DNA of 63,633 nucleotides, from NCBI GenBank assembly GCA_025055635.1, contig JANWWQ010000008.1, positions 1-63,633 of the forward strand, in the 5' to 3' direction. The notes below the pieces were generated by a model. The model was given only the letters and a program-made list of their open reading frames with translations. It had not been told where the DNA came from and made no database searches. This document shows positions 27,204-36,306 of the stretch, piece by piece. The number at the start of each line of letters is the position of its first letter. Within the stretch, counting starts at the first letter, position 1. A program made the translations under genes and the position numbers. Origin of the DNA: Flavobacteriales bacterium. GTDB lineage: Bacteria > Bacteroidota > Bacteroidia > CAIKAF01.

Positions 27204-27680
27204 GTGAAACGGCTGGGACCCCAAAATGAGGAGGATGCAATCCTGGATGAACGTTTTATGCGCCAAGCCTTGGAACAAGCCCAGGCGGCATATGATCGGG
27301 ACGAAGTGCCCGTAGGTGCTGTGGTGGTTTATAAAAACAGAATCATAGCCCGGGCCCATAATCTCACAGAAACATTGACAGACGTTACGGCCCATGCCGA
27401 AATGCAGGCCATCACCTCTGCAGCTGCTACCCTCAACTCCAAGTACTTAGAAGAATGCACGTTGTATGTAACATTAGAGCCTTGTCCCATGTGTGCAGGA
27501 GCACTTCGCTGGGCCCAATTGGCTCGACTCGTTTATGGCGCTTCAGATGAAAAGAATGGATACCTACGTCTAGGCCCCCAGATGCTTCATCCCCGTACGC
27601 AAGTAACTGGAGGTGTTCTGGCTAGTGAATGCGCTCGACTCATAATTGATTTTTTTAAAAGTAAACGGCTGAAATTGTAG
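27204..27680 (+). CDS. tadA: tRNA-specific adenosine deaminase / nucleoside deaminase
   Basis: A 158-residue zinc deaminase that converts wobble adenosine 34 of tRNA-Arg(ACG) to inosine. Catalytic motifs are HAEMQAI (zinc His and the proton-shuttling Glu) and PCPMCAGAL (two zinc cysteines). The GTG at 27204 is used, but an internal ATG at 27258 (MRQALEQAQ) would also give a typical N-terminus. It starts 11 bases after the C1 peptidase gene and ends four bases before polA, so the three may be one transcript. Confidence 0.9.
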   Translation: MKRLGPQNEEDAILDERFMRQALEQAQAAYDRDEVPVGAVVVYKNRIIARAHNLTETLTDVTAHAEMQAITSAAATLNSKYLEECTLYVTLEPCPMCAGALRWAQLARLVYGASDEKNGYLRLGPQMLHPRTQVTGGVLASECARLIIDFFKSKRLKL

Positions 27681-27684
27681 GCTC

Positions 27685-30459
27685 ATGTCTCCAAAAAACA
27701 AAGTGTTCCTCTTGGATGCCTATGCCCTTCTTTATAGAGCCTACTACGCCTTCATTAAAAATCCCCGCATAAATTCCAAGGGGCAAAACACTTCCGCAAT
27801 TTTTGGCTTTACAAATACCTTGTTAGAGTTGCTGGAAAAACATAAGCCCACCCACCTCTGCGTATGTTTTGATCCTCCTGAAGAGAAATCAGAAAGGGGA
27901 GTCTTGTATGAAGAGTACAAAGCCAACCGCCAGGCAATGCCCGAGGATTTAAGGGATTCGGTACCTTATGTGTTTGAATTGCTGGAGGCTATGCGCATTC
28001 GCTGGGTGATGGAGAATGGCTATGAGGCCGATGATGTCATTGCAACCCTAGCGAAGCGCTTTGCGGGTGAGGATGCGGAGGTGTATATCGTCACTTCTGA
28101 CAAGGACCTGGCGCAACTGGTGGGTCCTGGTATTTATTGGTACAAACCAGGCAGGATGGGGTATCCGGATGAAATTCTGGATGCTCCCAAGGTCTGTGAG
28201 AAGTTTGGTATTGACAATCCAGCCCAAGTGGTGGACCTCTTAGCCCTAATGGGAGATACCAGCGACAACATTCCCGGTATTCCTGGCGTGGGAGAAAAAA
28301 CTGCTATGCAGCTGCTCAAAGAATTTGGCTCCGTAAAAAATGTGCTGAAGAATGCCGGCAAATTGAGGGGCAAGCTTCGGGAAAAAGTAGAATCCGGTAA
28401 AGAGCTGGCCATGCTCTCCTATCAACTGGCCTCAGTTATAGATGACGCGCCTCTGTCTATCAAACTTCAAGACCTCAAAGTCCTGGAACCAGACCATAAG
28501 AAACTTCGCGAACTCTTTGAACGCCTTGAATTTCGCCGTTTGGAGGAAAGGTTGTTGGGACCCCAGGTAGTCCCTCAAGTCTCATCGGTCCAAGGGGTTC
28601 AGAGGAGTTTGTTTGCCGAAACAGCTCAGCAATCTTCAACTTATAAGACTTTGTTGGATACCCCCCATAATTATCAGCTTATTACAACCGCTAAAGAGTT
28701 AGCGGCATGGGTGGAAAAATTACGGGGGAAACAAACAATTTCCTTTGACACAGAAACAGATGGGTTAGATAGTCTTGAAGCGGGTCTTGTGGGTGTGTCC
28801 ATAAGCTGGGAGCCCCATCATGGCATTTACGTGGCAATACCTGAAGAAAAAGCCGAGGCCCAAAAAATGCTTTCGCTTCTTCGTGAGCTTTTAGGCCACC
28901 CTTCTTTGCGTAAAGTGGCCCATAATTTAAAATTTGACTTGTCCGTGTTGCGCAGCCATGGCGTGGAAGTAGTGCCTCCTTATGAAGATACGATGCTGAT
29001 GCACTACATCATTGATCCTGAGGGACGCCATGGCATGGACGCCTTGTCCAGGGCACTGCTTAATTATGATCCTGTGCCTATAGAATCTTTGATAGGCAAG
29101 CGGGGGAAAGGGCAATCGTCTATGCGGCAAGTGTCCACGGAACGCGTAGCTGAATATTCGGCTGAGGATGCGGACATCACCCTTCAGTTGTATCAGGCTC
29201 TGCTACCTATGCTGAAGGAGCGGGGCGGCGTTAGGGTATACCGGGAAATAGAGCTGCCTTTGGTGCCTGTACTGGAGGATATGGAACGTACGGGTGTGGC
29301 GCTGGATGTGGATTACCTTAAACAGCTATCCCGAGATTTTGATGAGGAAGCGAAAAACCTGGAAAGAGAAATATTTGAACTGACAGGCACTCAATTCAAT
29401 ATTGCATCACCCAAACAATTAGGAGAAGTGCTCTTTGAGCGTTTAAAGCTGAATCCTCAAGCCCGCCGAACGGGCAAGACCAAACAGTATGCCACCGGCG
29501 AGGATATACTGGAAAGTTTGGCCCACAAGCATCCTGTGGTTTCCAAGGTGCTTGAATGGCGGGAGATTCAAAAACTAAAGTCCACCTACATTGATGCCCT
29601 GCCCCAGATGGTGAATCCACACACCGGCCGGGTGCACACGAGTTTTAATCAGACCATCACAGCCACCGGACGCCTAAGTAGCGCCAACCCGAACCTTCAA
29701 AATATCCCAATCCGGACAGAACGCGGTCAGAAAATCCGGAGGGCCGTGGTGGCCTCCCGACCCGATCATATGCTGCTTTCGGTGGATTATTCCCAGGTGG
29801 AGTTGCGCATCATCGCTTCGCTCAGTGGCGAGGAGCACATGATAGAGGCTTTCCAGCAGGGCCACGATATCCACGCTTCCACAGCTTCCCGCCTTTTTGG
29901 CGTACCTCTGGAGAAAGTGACCAAAGACATGCGGGGCAAGGCTAAGATGGTCAATTTTGGCATTATTTATGGGATTACGGCTTTTGGGTTGGCCCAGCGA
30001 ACGGGACTATCCCGGACCGAAGCCAAGGCTATCATAGAGGAATATTTTAAGCAATATCCGCGTATCCAGGAATACATAAACCGGCAAATAGCTGTGGCGC
30101 GCGAGCAGGGCTATGTAGAAACATTGTTTGGCCGGCGGCGCTATCTGCGAGATATCAATTCGGCCAATCCCACCGTGCGGGGCTTTGCCGAACGGAATGC
30201 CATCAACGCACCTATTCAGGGCACTGCGGCCGACATCATAAAGCTGGCCATGGTGCAGATTTATCAGACTCTTAAACAAAGGGGTTTTGCTACTAAGCTG
30301 GTTTTGCAGGTGCACGACGAACTGGTTTTAGATGGCCCCGCCCAAGAAATGGATGAGGTGGAGAAAATAACCAAGCACCTTATGCAGAATGCTTGCCCAT
30401 TACGCGTGCCTTTAGAAGTGCACGCTGGGCGTGGAAGCAACTGGTTAGAAGCGCATTGA
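27685..30459 (+). CDS. polA: DNA polymerase I
   Basis: A 924-residue repair and Okazaki-processing polymerase. The N-terminal 5'-3' nuclease domain (about 1-290) has Asp-rich motifs (LLDAYALLYRAYYAF, YEADDVIATLA, TSDKDLAQLV, LMGDTSDNIPGIPGVGEKTA). The 3'-5' exonuclease domain retains Asp355-x-Glu357, Asp418 and the YSAEDAD motif (Asp495/497), so proofreading is probably active. The polymerase domain (about 540-924) has catalytic Asp701 (SVDYSQVELR), the O-helix region (RGKAKMVNFGIIYG) and Asp878 (VHDEL). Length is normal. Confidence 0.96.
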   Translation: MSPKNKVFLLDAYALLYRAYYAFIKNPRINSKGQNTSAIFGFTNTLLELLEKHKPTHLCVCFDPPEEKSERGVLYEEYKANRQAMPEDLRDSVPYVFELLEAMRIRWVMENGYEADDVIATLAKRFAGEDAEVYIVTSDKDLAQLVGPGIYWYKPGRMGYPDEILDAPKVCEKFGIDNPAQVVDLLALMGDTSDNIPGIPGVGEKTAMQLLKEFGSVKNVLKNAGKLRGKLREKVESGKELAMLSYQLASVIDDAPLSIKLQDLKVLEPDHKKLRELFERLEFRRLEERLLGPQVVPQVSSVQGVQRSLFAETAQQSSTYKTLLDTPHNYQLITTAKELAAWVEKLRGKQTISFDTETDGLDSLEAGLVGVSISWEPHHGIYVAIPEEKAEAQKMLSLLRELLGHPSLRKVAHNLKFDLSVLRSHGVEVVPPYEDTMLMHYIIDPEGRHGMDALSRALLNYDPVPIESLIGKRGKGQSSMRQVSTERVAEYSAEDADITLQLYQALLPMLKERGGVRVYREIELPLVPVLEDMERTGVALDVDYLKQLSRDFDEEAKNLEREIFELTGTQFNIASPKQLGEVLFERLKLNPQARRTGKTKQYATGEDILESLAHKHPVVSKVLEWREIQKLKSTYIDALPQMVNPHTGRVHTSFNQTITATGRLSSANPNLQNIPIRTERGQKIRRAVVASRPDHMLLSVDYSQVELRIIASLSGEEHMIEAFQQGHDIHASTASRLFGVPLEKVTKDMRGKAKMVNFGIIYGITAFGLAQRTGLSRTEAKAIIEEYFKQYPRIQEYINRQIAVAREQGYVETLFGRRRYLRDINSANPTVRGFAERNAINAPIQGTAADIIKLAMVQIYQTLKQRGFATKLVLQVHDELVLDGPAQEMDEVEKITKHLMQNACPLRVPLEVHAGRGSNWLEAH

Positions 30460-30462
30460 GCC

Positions 30463-31551
30463 GTGCGGCGTTTGTTGTTTTTCTTCAACCTATTGATAGC
30501 CTTGGGGCTGGCGGCAGCATTGGCAGCGCCCTACGTGAGTCCAGCACGGTTTTACCCTTTGGCCTACTTTGGGCTTACTACCTATTTCTGGGTGGCTGCC
30601 AATGCCGTCTTTGTCCTGCTTTGGATCATTCTACGGTTGCGTAACGCCCTGCTGAGCACCGTGCTTCTAATAGCGGCCTGGCCTTCTCTGAGTAACCTAT
30701 TAGGATTGAACTGGAGAGAACAAATATTTGGGGGAAATGCCGGTATTAAGGTGATGTCTTATAACGTTAGACTTTTTGGTCTTTATGATTGGAAAAACAA
30801 CATCCGCCACCGGAACGATATATTAAATTTTCTAAAAAAGCAGGAGCCTGACATTGTGTGCTTTCAAGAATTCTTCGTGGAAAAAGAAAACGGACGCCGC
30901 CCGCGCTTCAGCACGGAGGATACCCTAAAAAAGCTGCTTTTAGCACGCAATATCCATTTTGAGGCGGCTTCTTCTCTATATGGTACTCAGTTTTGGGGTG
31001 TGGCCACTTTTTCACGCTTTCCCATTGTGAATCGAGGGAAAATCCGCTTTCCGGGCTCAAAAGGGAACATTTGCATTTACTCCGATATCCAGATAGGAAA
31101 CGACACGGTGCGTGTGTACAATGTGCACTTTGAGTCCTATCATTTGCCTGAAGAGAAATTTGACCGTTTAGCCGATGATATTCAGGAAAATCCGGAATAT
31201 TGGTGGGGCGTGTTTCGACGTATGGCGCACAGTTACGAGCGCCGGGCCCAACAGGCAGATAGTGTGCGGAAGTCCATTGAGCTAAGTCCCCATCCTGTGC
31301 TTGTGTGCGGCGACTTCAATGAGCTGCCGACCTCCTACGTGTATCGGACGGTGGGCCGGGGCCTTCGGGATGCTTTTTTGGAGAGCGGCTGGGGATTAGG
31401 TACTACCTATGCTGGGCGCATCCCTTTCCTGAGAATTGATTACATCCTACACTCACCGAAAATCCGTTCCACGGGTTTCAAAGTGTATCGCCACAAACTG
31501 AGCGACCATTTTCCTATCAGTTGCTTTATCAGCTTGGAAGATGAACTTTAG
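30463..31551 (+). CDS. Endonuclease/exonuclease/phosphatase-family protein with N-terminal membrane segments
   Basis: A 362-residue protein. The first about 85 residues form three hydrophobic segments (FFFNLLIALGLAAALA; YFGLTTYFWVAANAVFVLLW; STVLLIAAWPSLSNLL). The EEP catalytic domain follows with MSYNVRLFG (Asn), the QEFF motif (Mg-binding Glu), VCGDFNELPTSYVYR (Asp and Asn) and the SDHFPI ending with catalytic His. Such membrane-anchored EEP proteins occur widely in Bacteroidota; substrates (phosphodiesters of lipids or nucleic acids) are unknown. The start is GTG 30463, four bases after the polA stop. Confidence 0.85.
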   Translation: MRRLLFFFNLLIALGLAAALAAPYVSPARFYPLAYFGLTTYFWVAANAVFVLLWIILRLRNALLSTVLLIAAWPSLSNLLGLNWREQIFGGNAGIKVMSYNVRLFGLYDWKNNIRHRNDILNFLKKQEPDIVCFQEFFVEKENGRRPRFSTEDTLKKLLLARNIHFEAASSLYGTQFWGVATFSRFPIVNRGKIRFPGSKGNICIYSDIQIGNDTVRVYNVHFESYHLPEEKFDRLADDIQENPEYWWGVFRRMAHSYERRAQQADSVRKSIELSPHPVLVCGDFNELPTSYVYRTVGRGLRDAFLESGWGLGTTYAGRIPFLRIDYILHSPKIRSTGFKVYRHKLSDHFPISCFISLEDEL

Positions 31552-31594
31552 AGCCTTCTAACTTTGTGAAGAAGTCTCTCTGACCGCTAGCACC

Positions 31595-32173
31595 TCACGG
31601 AGGAACCCATACGTAGTGGCGCAAGGTGAGGACGGGTAGAGAGTCCCGGAATGAGAGTCCTTGTATGAGGTGTGTGATGCAGATCAGGCGTAGCCTTCCA
31701 CTGTCAGGAACGCTGCACTTACACATTAGAAGACTGCGAAAGAGAGGATCTTGCGTTTCACGCCGAGTGGAGAAGGCCAGGCCCTGGGGTTGGCACCAAA
31801 GGATGGCTTGGCCCTCAAAGGAACTCAAGGTCGGTAAGCGTTGAGGACGAAGACGCCACACTTGTACATAGGAACCGTCCGAATTACGGGTACGCATGTA
31901 AGTTAGGCGAGGATGGGCATGGAGTTGAAGCCCCCACCTCCATAAAGGTATGAATTCCGCATGCCAGGAATGTTGTGGTCCCAGGACGGAGCTGTCCGAA
32001 GCCGTGCCAGACAAGGCTACACGGATAAGCCGGTAGCCTGCAGCGCTATCTGTTCGTAACAGGCTATCCAGCCAAGCCGTGGGATGTGCGACGGGCGAAG
32101 ATCGCCATTCGGCAGGCTTTATGCAGGCCAAGAGCAGGCATGAGACCAAGAGGAAACAACCTCTCGTTCCCAC
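31595..32173 (-). CDS. Hypothetical lipoprotein
   Basis: A 192-residue protein with a signal peptide ending in a canonical lipobox (LLLAC, Cys17). The mature part has many Trp, Arg and Leu and alternating strand-like segments, but no recognised domain. It is just downstream of the ALDH7-type gene on the same strand (three bases apart), so it is likely co-transcribed. It converges with the EEP gene. No function can be proposed from sequence. Confidence 0.65.
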   Translation of the reverse strand: MGTRGCFLLVSCLLLACIKPAEWRSSPVAHPTAWLDSLLRTDSAAGYRLIRVALSGTASDSSVLGPQHSWHAEFIPLWRWGLQLHAHPRLTYMRTRNSDGSYVQVWRLRPQRLPTLSSFEGQAILWCQPQGLAFSTRRETQDPLFRSLLMCKCSVPDSGRLRLICITHLIQGLSFRDSLPVLTLRHYVWVPP

Positions 32174-32176
32174 GTC

Positions 32177-33733
32177 TTAAAAATCAAAGCGGATGCCCTG
32201 GGCCAAGGGGATGGAGGTGCCGAAATTGATCGTGTTCGTCTGCCGGCGCATGTATTGCTTCCAAGAATCAGAGCCGCTCTCGCGGCCGCCCCCGGTGTCT
32301 TTTTCTCCACCGAAGGCACCGCCAATCTCGGCACCCGAGGTGCCAATGTTCACGTTGGCAATGCCACAATCAGATCCTTCCACGCTCAAGAAATATTCGG
32401 CTTCTTGAAGATTGTCCGTGAAGATGGCCGAGGAAAGCCCTTGTGGTACATCCCGCAGGAGCTGCAGAGCCTCAGGGAGAGTCTCATATTGGAGTAAGTA
32501 AAGAATCGGGGCAAAAGTTTCTTCGCGGACAATTTCCGTCTGGGCAGGCATGGCCACAATGACAGGTCGCACGTAACAACCAGATTCGTAACCAGGCCCC
32601 GTGAGTCGTCCGTGAGGGGTGAGGATTTGGCCGCCTTGGGCAACGGCCGCTTCCAGGGCCTTCTCATAGGCTGCCACGGCTTGGACATCAATGAGGGGTC
32701 CCATGTGATTGGTTTCGTCCAGTGGATTGCCAATGCGCAACTGGGCGTAAGCTTTCACAAGCACATCGGCCACCTTGTCGTAGATGCTTTTATGTACGAT
32801 GAGCCGCCGCGTGGTGGTGCAACGCTGCCCCGCCGTTCCTACGGCACCAAATACTACCCCCTTAACGGCCAGCTCCAAACGAGCATGAGGGGTTAGGATA
32901 ATGGCATTGTTCCCGCCAAGCTCCAAAATAGTGCGGCCCAGCCGACGTGACACAACTTCTGCTACGCTGCGTCCCATACGCACGGACCCCGTCGCAGAGA
33001 TCAGGGGAATGCGCCGATCCTGGGCCAGACGATTGCCCACGTCAGGGCCGCCAGCCAGGAGTACAGAAACACCGGGAGGCATCCCATTCTGCTCCAGAAT
33101 GCGAGCTATGAGCTTTTGACAGACAACAGCACTGACCGGCGTCTTTTCCGAAGGCTTCCAGATGCACACATCCCCACATACCCATGCGATGGCTGCATTC
33201 CAGGCCCACACGGCCACCGGAAAATTGAAAGCCGTGATGATGCCCACGGGGCCAAGGGGATGCCACTGTTCGTACATCCGGTGGTGGGGCCGTTCACTGG
33301 GCATTGTGAGACCATAAAGCTGGCGGGAGAGGCCTACAGCATAGTCGCAGATGTCAATCATTTCCTGCACTTCTCCCAGCCCTTCCTGAAGGCTTTTACC
33401 CATTTCGTAAGATACCAAGGCCCCCAAATGGTTTTTTATACCGCGCAGGGCGTCGCCGAACTGCCGCACCACCTCCCCGCGCTTGGGAGCGGGCACCTTT
33501 TTCCACACGTCAAAAGCCTGGCAGGCTTCGTCCACCGCTTCCGTGTAAGCGGTGAGGGAAGTTGCCTGCACTCGGGCCAGCAAACGGCCATCCACCGGGC
33601 TCACAGAGCGCAAAAAATTGTCCGTATCGCTGGGATCTGGAAGCGCCTCTAACGCCCGACCGCCTACCCAAGCCCCCGGTAGGCGGTCCTCAATCCCTAA
33701 TTGCTTCAAAATGTCGTCAGGGGAAATTTTCAT
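32177..33733 (-). CDS. Aldehyde dehydrogenase, ALDH7/antiquitin-like
   Basis: A 518-residue NAD(P)-dependent aldehyde dehydrogenase. Motifs include the NAD-binding region ITAFNFPVAVWAWNAAIAWV, the catalytic glutamate motif LELGGNNAI and the catalytic cysteine in TAGQRCTTTRRLIVH. The ending GGGRESGSDSWKQYMRRQT is characteristic of ALDH7 (alpha-aminoadipic semialdehyde dehydrogenase, lysine catabolism). The ATG at 33733 gives the expected N-terminus (MKISPDDILKQLGIED). A perfect -7 box lies only five bases upstream, suggesting a leaderless mRNA. No other lysine-degradation genes are adjacent. Confidence 0.9.
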   Translation of the reverse strand: MKISPDDILKQLGIEDRLPGAWVGGRALEALPDPSDTDNFLRSVSPVDGRLLARVQATSLTAYTEAVDEACQAFDVWKKVPAPKRGEVVRQFGDALRGIKNHLGALVSYEMGKSLQEGLGEVQEMIDICDYAVGLSRQLYGLTMPSERPHHRMYEQWHPLGPVGIITAFNFPVAVWAWNAAIAWVCGDVCIWKPSEKTPVSAVVCQKLIARILEQNGMPPGVSVLLAGGPDVGNRLAQDRRIPLISATGSVRMGRSVAEVVSRRLGRTILELGGNNAIILTPHARLELAVKGVVFGAVGTAGQRCTTTRRLIVHKSIYDKVADVLVKAYAQLRIGNPLDETNHMGPLIDVQAVAAYEKALEAAVAQGGQILTPHGRLTGPGYESGCYVRPVIVAMPAQTEIVREETFAPILYLLQYETLPEALQLLRDVPQGLSSAIFTDNLQEAEYFLSVEGSDCGIANVNIGTSGAEIGGAFGGEKDTGGGRESGSDSWKQYMRRQTNTINFGTSIPLAQGIRFDF

Positions 33734-33738
33734 AGCGG

Positions 33739-33746
33739 CAAAAGTA
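33739..33746 (-). promoter_or_regulatory. -7-like box (TACTTTTG) 5 bases before the ALDH start codon
   Basis: Exact TAnnTTTG on the minus strand, five bases before the ATG at 33733. Confidence 0.42.
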
Positions 33747-34088
33747 AAGGGAGAGGTTTGGAAGAAAGGGAAGGGTGGCATTTAGCAATTTTATGTGGCA
33801 TACCTATCCTTGGAACTAGCATTCTAAAAGGCTCTAAAATGGTGAGAAAGACTTTCCCTGGAGGATTTTTATAAGTTTTTTACTTTAAATCCATTTCACT
33901 TTCGTGAAAGTTTTATCCTTCCTTTGGCTGCTGGGTTTTTCCCTAAGGAAATGAATGAGGAATTATTCTGAACTCACCGATGGTATTTCGGCTTAGGTAA
34001 ATAATATAAATAAAACCCAGCGGCAGCGATGTCACTTGCACCTTTAAACCTTGGTGTCTTCATTTTTTCTTGAACTTCGTGTTGGAAT
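33747..34088. other. Divergent intergenic region without a gene
   Basis: About 340 bases between the ALDH7 gene (minus) and DUF423 (plus). It contains a small CTTTC/GAAAG hairpin near 33899-33910 and a spaced inverted repeat built on CTGGGTTTT (near 33941) and AAAACCCAG (near 34014). No open frame or RNA is recognised. Confidence 0.45.
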
Positions 34089-34511
34089 ATGGCTGAGAAA
34101 AATCATTATCCTAAGGATAAGGGCTGTGCGCGTTGGATTGGCCCTGTGGGTGCTGCTTTTGGATTCCTGACGGTGGCGTTGGGTGCCGTGGGCGCTCATT
34201 TACTAAGGTCGCAGCTTTCACCTCCGCGCATGGAGCAGTGGCAAACTGCTGTGCAATACCAAGCTCTTCATGCGTTGTCGTTACTGTTGGTGGCGAGCCT
34301 CCAATATGCAGGAAAAAGCGGACCTCTGCTCTTTTGGGCAGGTAGGCTCTACGTGGCGGGCATTTTATGTTTTTGCGGCTCCTTATATCTTTTGAGCACC
34401 CGCGAGCTGCTGGGCTTGTCTCTTTCCTGGCTCCAACATGTGACCCCTCTGGGTGGCCTCCTGTGGCTGGTAGCCTGGGCACTCATGGTGGTGAAATTGT
34501 GCCGGAATTAG
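34089..34511 (+). CDS. DUF423-family membrane protein
   Basis: A 140-residue protein with four predicted membrane helices and the DUF423 pattern: GAAFGFLTVALGAVGAHLLR near the N-terminus, WQTAVQYQALHALSLLLVA in helix 2, and a final HVTPLGGLLWLVAWALM. Family members (about 120-130 residues) are widespread small inner-membrane proteins of unknown function. No conserved partner is adjacent. Confidence 0.85.
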   Translation: MAEKNHYPKDKGCARWIGPVGAAFGFLTVALGAVGAHLLRSQLSPPRMEQWQTAVQYQALHALSLLLVASLQYAGKSGPLLFWAGRLYVAGILCFCGSLYLLSTRELLGLSLSWLQHVTPLGGLLWLVAWALMVVKLCRN

Positions 34512-35620
34512 ACATCGCCAACTGGTTTCTGTTTAAGCCGTTGGTCTGATCATACCATCTCTTTTGTCTGTTTGCGCGGGGAAGGTCCGCATTTGTAGGA
34601 TTGTGGGAACAATTTCTGGCTACTTCGCTTTTCTTTATCAACTAATCCGCATAGAATGAAGAATGCCCCTGAAAAGGTACTCCTCACCAAGGACAGACTG
34701 CCCGGATGAATTAGGGGTGGTTTGCACCGCTTGTGCTCCAACTCACAAATATCCCGGCTTTCTGGAACAGGAACGATGCCATATGGAAAGGTAATCTGCC
34801 TGACATCTTTTTCCTCCAGAAGGGCGATGGGCAGGACCCAGGTCTATCATGGAAAAGAGGCTATTTTCCAATTATCAACAGCAGAATAATCGCTTTTTAA
34901 ATTTTAAGCACTTTATACAAGGGGTATTTTGAAAACGCCTATGGCTTCTCCTTTCCCAAGGAGTCCAGGCAGCCGACTTCCTATTCTCTCAATGCCATAT
35001 CTCATTGCGTCGGACCCTTGTGGCTTTGAAATTTCCGGTAGCCAAGACAGGGTTTTGAAGTGGTAGGTAGTAAAAGACAGAAAATATTTTCTTAATTTAT
35101 ATTAACCAATTTTGTAAAATCATGTCTATTGAGATTAGAAGGTTCGTTCATGCTCTCGTTATCAATGGGATTCAGGTATTGCTGAGATTGTTATTCCTCT
35201 GGAGATATTGGCGGGGCGGGATGGTAAACAGTCACCTCGCACTTCATTTAACACCTTACTGGAGAGGTAAAATATTATCCTATGCCCTGATAATCCACAC
35301 TTTAGCAAAACCTACTAGGTATTAGGCATCCACATGGCAACAGGAAAAAAAATGGCATTTACTTATCAACAATATGAAGAATAAGAGCCAGAATTAGATA
35401 CCACAGGCCAAGACTTTCCATTAGTCTTTGAAAAGATACCTGACTATCCCATGGGCTGATCTCATTGGATGTGTGGACAGAAGGTTTGTGTAGACAATGG
35501 AATTCCGCACAAACGCAGCCTAGCGCTGGAACAAGGTTCCCACCAATTGATCGGGTTTGACCCTGAAGATCTTTTATTGGCCAATCGTTCTTTATGTATT
35601 AGCTTTGGATTGAGGCAAAT
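34512..35620. other. 1.1-kb gap with broken open frames
   Basis: An unusually long gap for this window. Several stretches look vaguely coding but are interrupted: a 57-codon run near 34720-34900, a 51-codon minus-strand run near 34920-35070, and a 67-codon open frame at 35122-35325. The frame switches from that last one into EIVIPLEILAGRDGKQSP before a stop. None is recognised. This pattern fits one or more decayed genes rather than a regulatory region. The last 50 bases hold the osmC promoter. Confidence 0.45.
35577..35607 (+). promoter_or_regulatory. Two-element Bacteroidota-type promoter for osmC
   Basis: TTG at 35577-35579 and TAGCTTTG at 35600-35607 are separated by 20 bases, fitting the TTG-N(about 19)-TAnnTTTG consensus. 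The osmC ATG follows 13 bases later. Confidence 0.55.
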
Positions 35621-36028
35621 ATGAACACCTATACCGTAGAATATCTAGGGAAGCTGCGCACGCGCCTGCGGCACGACGAAAGCGCCACGGAAATCTATAC
35701 CGATGCCCCGCGGGATAACCAAGGCGAAGGATCCTCCTTTTCTCCAACCGATTTAGTGGCAGCGGCTGTGGGTTCCTGCATGTTTACCATCATGGGTATC
35801 CGAGCTGTTCAGTCAGGAATTGAAATTCGCCACCTGAAAGGACAAGTCAAAAAGATAATGGGTGGTCCTCCACGCCGCATAGTGGGGGTGGAGGTACGGG
35901 TGCGCGCATCCATTGCACCCGATTCCCTCCAATACCGTAGGGTGCTAGAAGAGGCAGCGCGAACTTGTCCAGTAATCCTTAGCCTACATCCCGAAATCAA
36001 GAAGGAAATAATTTTTGAATGGGATTGA
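35621..36028 (+). CDS. OsmC-family protein (peroxide-detoxification or disulfide-related)
   Basis: A 135-residue OsmC/Ohr superfamily protein with the two redox cysteines placed as in the family: one in AAVGSCMFTIMG at the start of the long helix, one in RTCPVILSLHPEI near the C-terminus. OsmC and Ohr reduce organic hydroperoxides; this shorter group, with SFSPTDLVAAAVGSC, resembles the YhfA-like branch whose substrate is less clear. It has its own well-formed promoter and is a single-gene unit. Confidence 0.85.
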   Translation: MNTYTVEYLGKLRTRLRHDESATEIYTDAPRDNQGEGSSFSPTDLVAAAVGSCMFTIMGIRAVQSGIEIRHLKGQVKKIMGGPPRRIVGVEVRVRASIAPDSLQYRRVLEEAARTCPVILSLHPEIKKEIIFEWD

Positions 36029-36051
36029 CCCCATTCCGTAGCCATCAAAAT

Positions 36052-36174
36052 TCAAAAAGTATCGACAGAATGACCTGCTTCGCTATAAGCCGGACAGTAT
36101 TCTTTGGATTTGCAGGAAATGGCAGCCCAACCAAGCAAAAAAGAAAGGCCCACAACGGCTAGAATCTTTTTCAT
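36052..36174 (-). CDS. Very small lipoprotein (40 residues)
   Basis: The minus-strand ATG at 36174 opens a 40-residue product: a signal peptide (MKKILAVVGLSFLLGWAAIS), the lipobox AAISC and only about 17 mature residues (CKSKEYCPAYSEAGHSVDTF). A longer in-frame start exists at 36258 but would bury the signal peptide. Tiny lipoproteins with a CPAY-type tail are, as I recall, common in Bacteroidota and easily missed in annotation. A perfect -7 box lies 24 bases upstream (36199-36206). Function unknown. Confidence 0.68.
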   Translation of the reverse strand: MKKILAVVGLSFLLGWAAISCKSKEYCPAYSEAGHSVDTF

Positions 36175-36198
36175 TCCGTGGGAAAATAAATTCTTTGC

Positions 36199-36206
36199 CA
36201 AAGGTA
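36199..36206 (-). promoter_or_regulatory. -7-like box (TACCTTTG) for the small lipoprotein
   Basis: Exact TAnnTTTG on the minus strand, 24 bases before the ATG at 36174. It supports this small gene being real. Confidence 0.4.
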
Positions 36207-36306
36207 AATATCGTGTCAGGAAATTCCATAACCTTTTGGTATGTGAATTTTTGAACATCTCTGCTTTAACGCAATTTTAAGGTCCGGATTGTAGACCCCA
36301 GGCCCC

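Noticed and set aside
31559-31566. TAACTTTG on the plus strand just after the EEP gene
   Set aside because: It would only drive antisense transcription into the lipoprotein gene, and the upstream TTG is at the wrong spacing (22 bases); probably a chance match.
33116-33652. 178-codon open frame on the plus strand
   Set aside because: It lies entirely antisense to the intact ALDH7-type gene, whose motifs and promoter are clear; no family resemblance in the shadow product.
33937-34029. Spaced inverted repeat (CTGGGTTTT / AAAACCCAG) between the ALDH7 and DUF423 genes
   Set aside because: Arms are imperfect beyond 9 bases and about 65 bases apart, with no terminator or attenuator context.
35122-35325. 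67-codon open frame in the gap before osmC
   Set aside because: No recognised family, no promoter box, and coding-like sequence switches frame midway; treated as part of decayed sequence.
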